From Mycogone perniciosa (lineage: Eukaryota; Ascomycota; Sordariomycetes; Hypocreales; Hypocreaceae): a DNA stretch of 64,000 bases. The first letter of the stretch is position 1. Every line of letters starts with the position of its first letter. Location of the stretch: the NCBI GenBank assembly GCA_025331125.1, contig JAOALB010000029.1:62001-126000 (forward strand), read 5' to 3'. The position numbers were made by a program, and so were the translations under genes. The notes beneath the pieces are model-generated. The model was not told the origin of the DNA, searched no databases, and was given only the letters and a program-made list of their open reading frames with translations. This document shows positions 44,352 to 54,962 of the stretch, piece after piece.

Positions 44352-45216
44352 GACGCCGCAGCTTGTGTGTGACAGTTCCTTGGCCAGTCTGTAGGTTGAA
44401 GATTGGGGTTTCAGATGTTGGATTTAGAAGTCAAAGGTAATGAATGATTGGAGTGACGTAATTGTCAAAGACGAATTCTAGCATCGCTAGGGACTAGAAG
44501 GACACTGAAGAGTCTTATGGCGCTATTGATATGATTAAATCCGTAGCTCCAAGATCTTGGGAGGCAAAAGTTAAAAGAACATTGCTTGAGAAAAAAGCTT
44601 GAACGCAGACTTCTCAACAAGCAGTCAGTTAATTATTAGTACTGCTCAACTCAGCCCTGTAAAAATTCTTCTGCGCTAGCAGCTAGTAGCTGTTATAGTT
44701 TGTTAGCGCGGCGCGGTATTTTTACAGCCCAACTGGTCTGTCTCTCCGCTTGGGCTTATCGGATCCTAACAGAACTCAATCTAATATGCTATAATAGGTC
44801 GTGACGCCTCTCTAGACTGGCTTTCTCCAGATACGATTCGAGAGAGATGCGACTGAGGGCATAGCTTGATGATCTGGAGAAATATCTAGGAAGAAAGCTG
44901 TTGGAAGACATCGGCAGCGTCATTTCCCTGCGTATGAGATTCCATGGTCCTTGAGTTCTAAAGTCTTTGCGCTGCACTGCAACAACCCTAACCCTGGATT
45001 TTCTATGTACTCGTATCGGTGGAAATGCCACATTACCTAACCCACCCAGTAGTTGGCACATATGTCACCTTGCCTGCTAGATATGACCCAACGTTATATG
45101 GAGAACACTGAATCGAATAGAATAAAAAAACTTCTACTTTCTCTGCAAAGTCAAAGAACTCGATCGATGTCACTGGATTCTAGGTCTATGAGGGCCAAGT
45201 CACTCACTAGGGGAGC
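44352..45216. other. Intergenic region with a hairpin-forming element
   Basis: About 860 nt, shared divergent promoter region of the fusion gene and the Hsp70-like gene. No gene seen. Contains the inverted repeat listed separately. Confidence 0.55.
44657..44727. repeat. 71-bp inverted repeat, possible MITE or hairpin
   Basis: CTGTAAAAAT (44657-44666) is perfectly inverted as ATTTTTACAG (44718-44727). Inside, GCGCTA (44673-44678) pairs with TAGCGC (44704-44709). The arms are about 20 bp with mismatches around a short loop. No clear target-site duplication was identified. Confidence 0.5.
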
Positions 45217-46792
45217 ATGTCCAAATTCTTCGGCGCACATGGGCCGTTAAGCCTGCTTGTCTCTGGGCTTCTTGTTATCCTGGTTTTGCTAACCCCCTCG
45301 GCGCTTTGCAAACAACCCGAATTGGTGGATAGTAGAGTCGCAGTTGGCTTCGACTTGGGTCAATCATACGGGTGAGATGCCTCGCTTTACTTTTCTCCAT
45401 CTTTGATCGCATGTCTAGTGATTACTGACCGATGTCGTTTTGGTTCTAGAACGTCCGTCGCTCGCTTTAAAAATGGCACGACAATCAACTTGGCCAAGGT
45501 CAGGGGAAGTCCTCAGTACGTAGCACTCATGGAGCGGCTAATCCAGAAGCCCAAGACTCCGTCCTGGCTTGGCCATCGCGGCGGTATAGGCCACTGGCTG
45601 AGCAAATGGAGGGCATTGAAGCGAAGCGTAGGCCTTCCCGCGACTCGGGAGAGCAGCATTCTGGCCGAACTAGTCTCTGTGTTGAAGTCTGAATCAGAAA
45701 TTGCCCTGCAAACTGGAATCGAAACTGTCGCTGTTACGACACCGTGGATGGCTGTCTGGGATAACCAGATACCGGTCGATAGCGTAGTCAATGGCGCCCT
45801 GGTTCTTGCAGGACTCGGGCCGTTTGACTGGATGGCTAACGAGCCTATCTATCTCGGCGAGACCAACACCGTGCTGGCTGCAAATGAACACCAAATATGC
45901 AAGAAACTCTGGTGTGGTGAAGATCTAGACGGGGACAACTTGGACGAGAACGACCGGAATGCATTTGCATATTTTATCAGGTTAGCCACATTGCTCATAT
46001 CGGTCTTTTGACATTCTTTATTCCTAGGACTGACAAACGCCCGTTGTTTGCACAGCCTCACCAACCGATCATTGCACAAGTCGTTTCAATTCGCCAACTG
46101 CTTCTATTACGACTCGCCTGACAATAATCTCGCCTACATAGACGCTGACTACGGCCTCGATCAAGTGGACCAGGCGACTACGCAGACAGATTTCTGGACT
46201 TCACTACAAGAGCGCCTTCTCTACTACGTTGCCGAGCATACCAAACGCCAGAATGGATACCAATCTCATCTCCCTTTGCTGGTTCTCGTGGCGGGAGAAG
46301 CAGCTGACACGCCCGAGTTCCTGACTACCATAAAGGACACTGTCAAGCGCATCCCTGACATTCGTGCTAATATCAATCACAGATCAACAGTATGAGGGCT
46401 CATTTGCAAATGCATACAATGATAGAATTCGACACTCTTGCTCATCCCAAGTTAGGTGGGAAAAGCTGCTGCTTAAATACATGAAATTGCTAACCATCCA
46501 GGTTCTCACCATCCAGGTTCTCACAGGCTTGCTAGGAATAAAGGAATGTGCCGTGATGTGGAGTTATTCGTTACTGAGGTTGACAGCTAAATACACCCCT
46601 ACAGGAACGGGTCGAGAAAACACCGAGAAACCCAGCGCTGAGCTCATAGCCTCGGATGACCCTATTTTTGCGGCCGCCAAAGGGGCAGCTTTTTGGTTAC
46701 ACACTAGGATGGATCGGTCATATTGCGGCTACTACCTTAAAGGCTCCAATGAGGAACTGGGTGTTACAAAGGACGATCGTGTAGAATTGTGA
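45217..46792 (+). CDS. Secreted or ER Hsp70-like ATPase-fold protein
   Basis: Exons 45217-45371, 45450-45980 and 46056-46389 are well supported. A fourth at 46502-46792, after a 112-nt intron ending CTAACCATCCAG, keeps the frame and gives 436 aa. Residues 1-35 form a hydrophobic signal or anchor (LVSGLLVILVLLTPSALC). The Hsp70/actin-fold phosphate-1 motif follows as VAVGFDLGQSYGTSVARF, then the fungal subfamily blocks AVTTPWMAVW and LPLLVLVAGEAADTPEF, and near the end DPIFAAAKGAAFW. The C-terminal peptide-binding half of Hsp70 is missing, so it is not a general chaperone. A 15-bp tandem duplication (ACCATCCAGGTTCTC) lies at the last acceptor, so the C-terminal model is uncertain; the alternative is a frameshift within 46364-46395. 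Confidence 0.65.
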
Positions 46793-48223
46793 AAGGCCCG
46801 ACTTATAATAGCTCAAGGGTGGATGGGGAGTGACGGTGTTGGCAAGAGCATCTACAAAGAATCGATATTTCAAACCGCAAGTGACGACTCGCTTGGGTTT
46901 ACGTTGGCCCAATACTGCTAGTCGTGGTGAAGTGCAATAGGTCCTGCGACAGGGCGTCATTGACCGATGAGAAAATAAGCGGCGCATCAGCATACATTGA
47001 GGCAGCCGATGCCTCTAGATGCTCCAATGTGGCTCCCTCTATTGACTTCCATGATGTGTAGCTGGGGCAGGAAATTAGCTAGCTATGTGGGAACAAGTTG
47101 CTATATAAACACACAATATCTGATGACGAGGACGGATTGGTGGAATGAAATTAGTTTTGATCATGGCTGACCCGGCTATTCTTCTCCATGAAAACGGGGT
47201 CTTGATCCTTGTCATATAGGAATGTAACGGTTATGCTTAGACCGCTTCATAAAATCAAGAAGAAGGGCTCAAAGCAAAGTACTATACTGGTTGGAGCTTG
47301 TATTTACTAATTGATGATCAAGTAATCCGTAATTACGATGCTTCAACACTCAACTTAAAAGCCTACGCCGATGTCTATAGTGATCTGTTTTCCTTCCGTT
47401 CTCGCAAACTCTTCTCGGCGATTATAGTCGTCAATTCTGATTGCTATTCACACTAAAACCTCTCTTTCGGCCTCGGAAATTCACCAGTGTATCTATGGGA
47501 TTAGAATTGCCTCTAAAGGTAAAGTATCCTCAAACACAGTTAAGTCTAAACGTTAAACATCCGCCATCGAGGTCGTGGTATATGCCGGCAACGATTCCTG
47601 AGTAAGGGGCAAAACCTACGCTCAACTATTAGTATTGAAGAGATTTGAGACCAGAGAAATCAAGAGGCTAAAACAATAATACGAGAACTATTAGCCAGAG
47701 TGGTTCTGGGTGGGAGAAGAGTAAACAGAAAAAAACAATCCTAAAGTTATCTGCCAGGATAAAGCGGTATAGCTTGATAGCAGTAGGGGCTAATTCAGGA
47801 TACGATAGGATAGCCGGGCTTAGAAAAATACTATCTCTACCGAATATATACGCTATGTCGGACCGACTATACGCTATATCGGACCGACTATATGTCGGAT
47901 ATTCTCTATTATATACAAAGTAAGCTGACACCAGCAGACCTTCTTACTCACTAACCCTATTGCAGGAACTATAAGTCTTAGCAATACTGGTAGTGTCCTC
48001 TTTGCCTTTGTTTCACGATGGGCTTGCCCTTTTGGTGGTCAACTATCGCGGAGTGGACGTACGGTAATACTTGATTCCTATAGTTACCCCTTTTCTGTAT
48101 TTATATAGAGTACACGTAAACTATATAAACCTTTACCGCTACTCAATCACAAGCCTTCATGTCCTCAAACTGTCTCAATACTTTCAGCAAAGACATAAAC
48201 ACTATAACCTTTGTCTTATCAAT
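46793..48223. other. AT-rich gene-free region
   Basis: About 1.4 kb; no gene. Contains the 21-bp tandem repeat listed separately. TATTTATATAG near 48098-48108 lies about 120 nt before the next start and may serve as its TATA box. Confidence 0.55.
47849..47892 (+). repeat. 21-bp tandem repeat
   Basis: Two near-identical copies of TACGCTATRTCGGACCGACTA are followed by a partial TATGTCGGA. In the reverse frame they encode SRSDIAY twice. Confidence 0.8.
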
Positions 48224-48748
48224 ATGCTCTACCGTTCTCTCATTCTAGGCCTTGTGGCAGTTCCAGCTACTCTTGCAGCAGACTGCTTTGGTAGCCCAAA
48301 TGCTGGCTTTACTCTCGCAGAATACCAGGAGGTAGCGGACCAAGTTTGCAACGTCGGCCCAAATGCCCAAATACAGTTCGGCACTACTGGGTTCCCTGAC
48401 AATTACAGAAGAATAGTTGAAGCCAGTTACAAAGGAACGGCCAAGATTCACTGCAGGGTAAGCATTACCAGGCGCGTTATATATCTGAAGAATAACAGCC
48501 CCTTTTGGCTTTTTTTTTCTTTTCTCTCCTTGCTCTGGCTACGACTTTTGTTCTATCACGAGTCCTCTGGGATTTGGTTTTCTGTTATCCCTTTACCTCT
48601 GTGTATTCCTAACTAATCTGTGGCATAGGATGCTTTCGCAAATATTCTATCCCAGTGCGTGCAGGGCTCTGGAAAGAACGGGGGATCGTGGACGTGGGTT
48701 AAAGACGCAGTGAATGAGTATTATTTTATTCAGTCGTACTATAGTTAG
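48224..48748 (+). CDS. Small secreted protein with four cysteines (effector-like)
   Basis: Exons 48224-48457 and 48629-48748 give 117 aa. Residues 1-19 form a clear signal peptide (MLYRSLILGLVAVPATLA, cleavage near A-A-D). The mature part has four cysteines at residues 21, 42, 77 and 88, enough for two disulfides, and ends with GGSWTWVKDAVNEYYFIQSYYS. The pattern of Cys near the mature N-terminus, VxNxILxxC and a GGxW close resembles small secreted proteins that are common in ascomycetes. I know of no assigned function. The 171-nt intron is long for this window and its interior is T-rich. Flanked by AT-rich DNA on both sides. Confidence 0.75.
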
Positions 48749-50522
48749 GAGGATATTCCTAGCTATTCGGGTAATAGTTGTGTATGTATGTGTGTCAGGG
48801 GTATTCCATCTTGGATTCGCTAAAGATATAATTCCGCTGATTGTTTCCCGTCTTTCAGTGTTTGAAAATTTCCTCCGTGCTCTGTACTGTTTTTCACATA
48901 CTTGTAGCTTTTCAGCTCTATCAAGGCTTTCAATTACTACCTGATAAAAGTATCTACGAAGTATCTATTCCGTTTGGTATGTAATTGGAATGCTTATAGT
49001 AGTAGTAGTACTATTACTGCTACTAATACTACTATTCGTACTTCGTACTTCGTACAAAGTAGAGGACTCCGATGAGGCCGTAATTCCTAACGGCTTAAAT
49101 TATTACAGGCGGCCTGAAGCTTTCACAAAAGATACGTAGGCTATACTTGATATAGTAGGGATCTGCAGCAGAAATCTGAGAAGTGGCTGTCCACCCTTGT
49201 ACTCCGTACATAAGCAACGTATCGAACAATACTCCGTAGTGATGATAACAATAATAACTACAAAGTATAGCTGCCAATATTTATTTATTGCAAGGCAATT
49301 TTGCTTAGAGCTCCTGTAGGCTCTTGACTTGATATTCAAAGACCGAGCTATTTTTTAATGCCAAGCAGTATTTTTCGAGCTCTGCCAGTCCTGCCTACTC
49401 ACTGATCATCAGAATAGTTAAGTGACTTGTAAGTAGAGATGGTACACGGTAATTATACCCGCTAGTTCTGGTGGTAGCAGATAATAGTGTGCTATCCTCT
49501 CTTGTCTCTTGTCCACCTGAAATAGTAATTTGAGGCGTTAGGGATTAGAGCCTTATTATTATGAATGGCGCTTTATCATTTCAATTACAAAGTAACGAGT
49601 ACTCGTACGAGTAGTAACTACTTCGTCTGAGAAAGCAATTTACACATCCCATTTCCACAATGGCTGTCTGGCGGCTTGCTTTCTTCAGCTCCAACGCCAA
49701 ACCAACCCCTTCTTCTTGTTCGCAAACCAACCATCATATGGATTCCCAAGCCTCGGTTCCCCGCAAAACGCCAAAGATGGGCCAGGGCCATGCATCCCGG
49801 TCCTTTAATCCAGGTTTTTCTGGCCATCCAGGTTTCTGGCCATCCACAATCGTCCTGGCAGCGCCCAAAACACTTGGCGTAGCGGCTAGCCAGCGCCCGT
49901 CTCCAGGCCATGCAGCCCCCGCTAAACCACCATTGGCATGTCCGATTCAGGTCACTGCACACTTGGGGGGGCGCTATAACACTAGTACATACAGACGCGA
50001 GAATCCGGACACACCCACTCGCTTGTGACTTCATCATACAGCTTGTCGCTTTGTTTTCCCCTCTCCATTACTTCGTACTTTGTGCTGCTACTCTTACTTC
50101 GTAGGTCTGTCCCCTCACACTCGCTCGCTTCCTTCGGGGCGGTCCTTGCCGCTGTCTCTTCTCATGATTTCTCTGGCTTGTCCATTTTGCCTGGCGAGCG
50201 CCATTGCGCACAGCAGCTCGTGAACCGCATCGCACCGCACCGCATCGCACACGCGACCTCCAGTGCCTTGCTGTGATCGCCAGGTTGCACGCGAACCAGT
50301 CTCGAGTCGCCCAAGAGAAAAGGCGGTGGGACTCAGCATATCTAGTCGTCGAAGGAATAGAATAACTGGTCGCTAATTGCAAAATATACTCACTCAAGTC
50401 GGCCAGCTGCCCGCCAGTCGTGGCATTTGCGATTCACAGCTGCAAGCACTCATCCGTTCTTTCAAAACCTCCGAGCACACACACACACGCCCCAAAAAAC
50501 AATTCCTCCAAAACACGCACAA
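48749..50522. other. AT-rich then GC-richer gene-free region
   Basis: About 1.8 kb. The left half is AT-rich with triplet-like GTAGTAGTA/CTACTAATA runs and TACTTCGTAC words (49000-49050, 49200, 49595). Overlapping frames on both strands at 49618-50037 have no family resemblance. A CACACACACA run at 50474-50490 precedes the transporter start. Confidence 0.55.
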
Positions 50523-52263
50523 ATGGCAAAGGAAGAAATAGAAGCAATCGAGCTCGCCGTCATGTCCTCTCCGACCACCACTGTTACCACCGTAGCCGCA
50601 GCCGCCGCAGACGAAGAAAAGTCCCCTCTCAGCCATTTTCGCAGCATGAGCAACTCGTCCAGCAGCAGCACCAGCGCCCTGCTTTTCTGGCGCAGCAAGA
50701 AGGACGAGTCGTCTCGCGACTTTGGCCTCCAGGAGCGCAGCACTGATGACAATGGTGGAGGGGAGGGCGATGCTGAGCAGAGTCCCAGCATTGAGGCTGG
50801 CAGCACGTCCGAGTATCGCACCTACAAGCGCCGCTGGTTCGGCCTCGTCCAGCTCACGCTGATGAACATTGTGGTGTCCTGGGGTGTAAGTCAATCTCGA
50901 ATGGAGATGCGATGAGGAGAAAAATGGTATCCTGTAGTTCGTTCGTACGTATCGGAGTGCTGACCTCTTCTCTGCAGTGGCTCACCTACGCCCCTGTCGC
51001 AGACTTCGCAGCCGAATACTACGACGTCGACGCCTCGGCGATAAACTGGCTCAGCGTGGCCTTCTTCTTCGCCTTCGTCCTCATCTTCCCTCTCTGCATC
51101 ATCATCCTCCACCGCGGCCTCAAACCCGCCTTCATCTGCGCCGCTGTGCTGCTCCTCGTGGGCAACTGGATCCGCTACGCAGGCTCTACGAAGCGCGAGG
51201 GCGGCATCTACGCCTGCGCCATGGTTGGCGAAATCCTCATTGGCTTTGCCCAGCCCTTTGTCCTCGCCGCGCCGACTAGGTACTCGGACATGTGGTTCAC
51301 GGACCGAGGACGGGTGGCTGCTACGGCGTTGGCGAGTCTGGCGAATCCCTTTGGTGCGGCGTTGGGACAGTTGATCAATCCTCTTTGGGCCAGTGAGGCA
51401 GGCGATGTCTCCCGAATGGTTGTCTACGTCGCCATCATCGTACGTATCCCTCCACCCCCGAGTGGCAGCTTCAGCTAACTAAAAGATAGACCTCCGTATG
51501 CTGCATCCCTGCCTTCTTCATCCCCTCTCAACCCCCCACCCCCGTTGGGCCCTCCTCCGAAACCCCCAAGATGGACCTCATCCCGTCCATCCGCTCCGCC
51601 ATCCGCTCTCCCGAGCTCTGGCTCATCTTCACCACCTTCTCCGTCTTCGTCGGGCTCTTCAACGCCATCTCCACCCTACTTAACCAGATGCTCGTACCCT
51701 ACGGCTTCTCCAACGATGAGGCCGGCATCGGCGGCGCCGTCCTCATCGTCGTCGGTCTCGTCTTCGCAGCCATCACCTCCCCGATCATCGACCGCACTAA
51801 AAAGTTCCTACTCGCCGTCAAGATCTTCACGCCACTCATCGCGCTGTGTTACTTCATCTTCATATGGATGCCCGAAACGCGCAACGTCGCAGGCCCATAC
51901 GTGGTTCTCGCCGTCCTCGGTTCCGGATCCTTCGCCCTCGTACCCATAGCTCTTGAATTCCTCGCCGACCTGAGCCATCCCATCAGTCCTGAACTCACCT
52001 CCACAACCGCTTGGGCAGGCGGACAGCTCGTTGGTGCTATTTTTGTCATCATTGGGGATGCCCTGGCGGCTGGTCCAGAGGCCAATCCGCCGCGACACAT
52101 GAAGAACTTTCTCATCTTCCAAGGCGTCCTGGGCGTAGTGGCAACGCCAATGGTCATAGTCCTGGGTTGGTTCGGACGTCGGGATAAAGTGCTCTTGAGA
52201 AGATTGCAACAGCCACAGCAGGAGCCGAGCGCTGAAGAGGCTGACGAAAGAACTGCGGCTTAA
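50523..52263 (+). CDS. MFS transporter of the FLVCR/DIRC2 type
   Basis: Exons 50523-50885, 50978-51439 and 51490-52263 give 532 aa. The first 105 residues are cytosolic and serine-rich. The twelve-helix MFS domain begins at RRWFGLVQLTLMNIVVSWGWLTYAPVAD, with a helix-2 block (AINWLSVAFFFAFVLIFPLC), GEILIGFAQPFVLAAPTRYSDMWF and the matching C-terminal half from ELWLIFTTFSVFVGLFNAIS. The aligned APxRYSDMWF and GxANPFGAALGQLINP blocks are typical of the fungal branch related to animal FLVCR haem/choline carriers. Substrate in fungi is unproven. Codon use is GC3-rich compared with the island to its left. Confidence 0.85.
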
Positions 52264-52591
52264 AACGCAGGCCATGAATGAATAATGAAAATAGAAATGC
52301 CATGCCATTTTCTTTTACAATGTAATTTAATTGAACGACAGGGGAGGAAATCATTGACGCTTTTTGCCGGTTTAGTAAGGTCAACGTAGAGAGGATACAT
52401 GGTCCTTCGGTTATTAGGGATTACCTCTGTGACTGTCCGTCTTTAGCTATTTCGTTTCGAATTTTATACCCCGATTCGCTTTTTTCGCTGCATTCCAACT
52501 CCGGTCTTTCATTAATCCATGATATATTACTCCGTATATGCATGCAAATCTTGAACTGGCTAGAGTAAATCGCTCTTCCTTTTGCAAGAGC
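52264..52591. other. Convergent 3' intergenic region
   Basis: 328 nt between two convergent stops, AT-rich. Nothing coding seen. Confidence 0.6.
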
Positions 52592-54177
52592 CTATTTCCT
52601 CTCTTCCGCTAGAATAGTCGCCCATTGATGCCTCATCCGCTCCAACTCCCCCCAGCACTTCGCGCCCAGCTCCTCAAACTCCACAATCTCCTCCTGCGTG
52701 ACATTCGTTGCGCGGGACCTACGGCCGGCAGACTTGTGCCAGACACCCTTGGCGGTATCCGCGGCAATGGTCGCGTCAGTCTCGGGCTTGCCCTCCCAGC
52801 CCCAGCCGTCGACCTCTGTCTTCTTGACATCCGACTCTAGTTTGTCGTTGCAGCTGCTCCCCCACTTGGTGCGACCGGCGTTGACCTCATCAAGGGCAGT
52901 CTGGTCCTGAAGAGTGATCCAAACAGCCGACTTTGCGCCTCTGTACCCATCGACATTATGCCAGGGGGAACCGAGCCAGCGGGCAAGGAGAAGAGCCCAT
53001 CTATACGCCCAGAGCAAGTACCATGGTAGGGGGAAGATGGGGCTCACAACAATGCCAGGGTGTATGACGTACATCTTCGGAGGGATTGGGGTTTCAGAGG
53101 CATCACCACCGCATTCTTCGTCTATTTGCAGGAACTGCGTCGACATGGGTCGGACGGAAGGGAGTGTGTATGTCAGGGCCATGATGTCAGTGAGCCGTTT
53201 TGCGGATTCGTAGGCATCGGAATGCACGAAGCATTGTATATCGTCCTGGTGGAAAAGCTCGCGCACGGCTTCGAGGCTGCTGGTCCAGGCAATGCGGCCT
53301 GGGGCTTCATTCTGGGATCGGCGACTGAGGAGGGGGAGGAGTTGGTGAGTGAGGACGTAGTGGCCAAAGAGACAGGCGCAAAAGACCTCGCCGAGGAGTG
53401 GTTTGTCTGGCTGCAATGTCCTAGGTTAGCGTTCCGCCGTAAAACAGAGACCGACAAGATCAACCATACGTAATTGTAGCTCGGGCGCTCATTCAAAATG
53501 CACGTCGGGAGAGAATCTTTAAAGTCCGGCCACGTTACCATCTGGACGAAGCCCTGAGTCAACATCCTCCACACAGCAGTGACATAGTTGCACCCGGACC
53601 ATCCTCCATACGCCGCATTAAGCACCACAGAGTCCAGCCGTGGTATCTTCACGTTCCTCAAATATTCTCCCTCCAGGCCCTCTGGATTGCTCACTGTGCC
53701 GTGGCACAGTCTGTCTGCAAAAGCGTATATGCCTCGCAAATCGCACACGTCAAGCAACAGACTCAGCACGTGAATCCGAGCAACCGTGTCCTGCCACCGA
53801 TATGCCTCCCCCACACGGGACTGTAGCGCCGTGGACGTCTTCGCCGCGTTTTCAGCATATTCGCGCAAGGCCCGAATGGTCTGCAGGGACTTGGACTTGG
53901 ATCGCGTCGTTGGGATTAGAATTAGATGTGATTTAAGGGGTCGCGTCGCAAGGAACTCGTCGATCAGGCGCTGTCCGGTGCCCAGACCAATGCCACTGCA
54001 TAGATCCCTCCTTGTTAGCGAAGATCAACGGCACGAATTGGCTCATCCTTAGGTTGGACTGCACCTGTTGGCACCCGTGATGAGGACGAAGAGCTGCTCA
54101 TGAGCTGGGACCGACTCCCACGGCGCGGGCTGTGGTGCCGCTGTTGATGCTGCTATGACTGATACCTCCGCTGCCAT
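52592..54177 (-). CDS. ERG27: 3-ketosteroid reductase of ergosterol synthesis
   Basis: It reduces the 3-keto group left after C-4 demethylation of sterols, in the ER with Erg25/26/28. Exons on the minus strand: 54065-54177, 53470-53995, 52592-53410; 485 aa, longer than yeast Erg27 (347) and typical of filamentous fungi. The Rossmann start is TGANSGIGLGTG, joined across intron 1. VVLNAAYGGW carries the NAG-like block, and the catalytic pair is YESAK. GEVFCACLFGHYVL and IAWTSSLEA are hallmarks of the family. A positively charged hydrophobic stretch (WYLLWAYRWALLLARWLG) could bind membrane. The target of fenhexamid-type fungicides. Confidence 0.9.
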
Positions 54178-54962
54178 CTTGCCCCTTTCACATTCTATTC
54201 AGAATGATGTGGATAACAAAAGTGCGAGAGGTATGGTGTAAACTGTAAAGTTGGGGGAGGGCTTCAGCGGGCCTCAAAGGCCCTGCTTGTTTAAAATCAT
54301 CTTATGGCTTCGAGGCGGCAGCACTTCTGGCAGCATCTTCGTAGCGGTGGTAATCGCCCCACTACGGTACCTAGCTGGCTATACTATGTGTAGTGCCGAT
54401 CTTTGTACACAAACATGCAGGTTGGCCTGCAAAAGAACGGATAGTTGCCCAATTGGTCGAAATTCTCTTGCTTATCCTCGTACTCGGATGCGTGTGTGGA
54501 TGGCGCCTGTAGCTAAAAGGGGCTATGAGACATAAAATAGTAATACTCCGTTATATTACCAATCCGACCTACGAGTATTGTTGCCGCCAACTTCGTACTC
54601 GTATTATCTACCTAATCTATTTCTTCTTGGCCCCTGAGAAGCGGAATTCACCATCTGACTCTGTTGCACCACGCACGAGATTGCTATCTATTATATAGCA
54701 TCTTGACTCATCATTCATTTAATAGTTATGCAGTTTACAAGTAGTATCGTACTTTTCCACTGGGATTCCGCCCAGATCGCAGTTTTGAAGCACCCGAGAA
54801 ATGACTCAATATAGCCTGCCACCCAGTGAAAACATCACGACCCTGGAATCTATGTCATAGGTAAATGCGTTCACCAATAGTTGGTTGTTTCTCCCCATGT
54901 ACCCAGATGCCCGAGAAATAAATGACGATATTTCGCCGGAAATCCACACCGTAACAAACCGG
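54178..54962. other. Intergenic region upstream of ERG27
   Basis: About 785 nt, AT-rich from 54530, with TACTCCGTTA and TACTCGTATT words. No gene; a short plus-strand frame at 54251-54535 is not supported. Confidence 0.55.

Noticed and set aside
36834..46792. Secondary-metabolite cluster hypothesis for the accessory island
   Set aside because: Transporters are present, but no polyketide synthase, peptide synthetase, terpene cyclase, P450 or cluster regulator was found.
49618..50037. Overlapping frames on both strands upstream of the FLVCR-like gene
   Set aside because: Both are open by chance in a GC-richer patch; neither shows conserved motifs.
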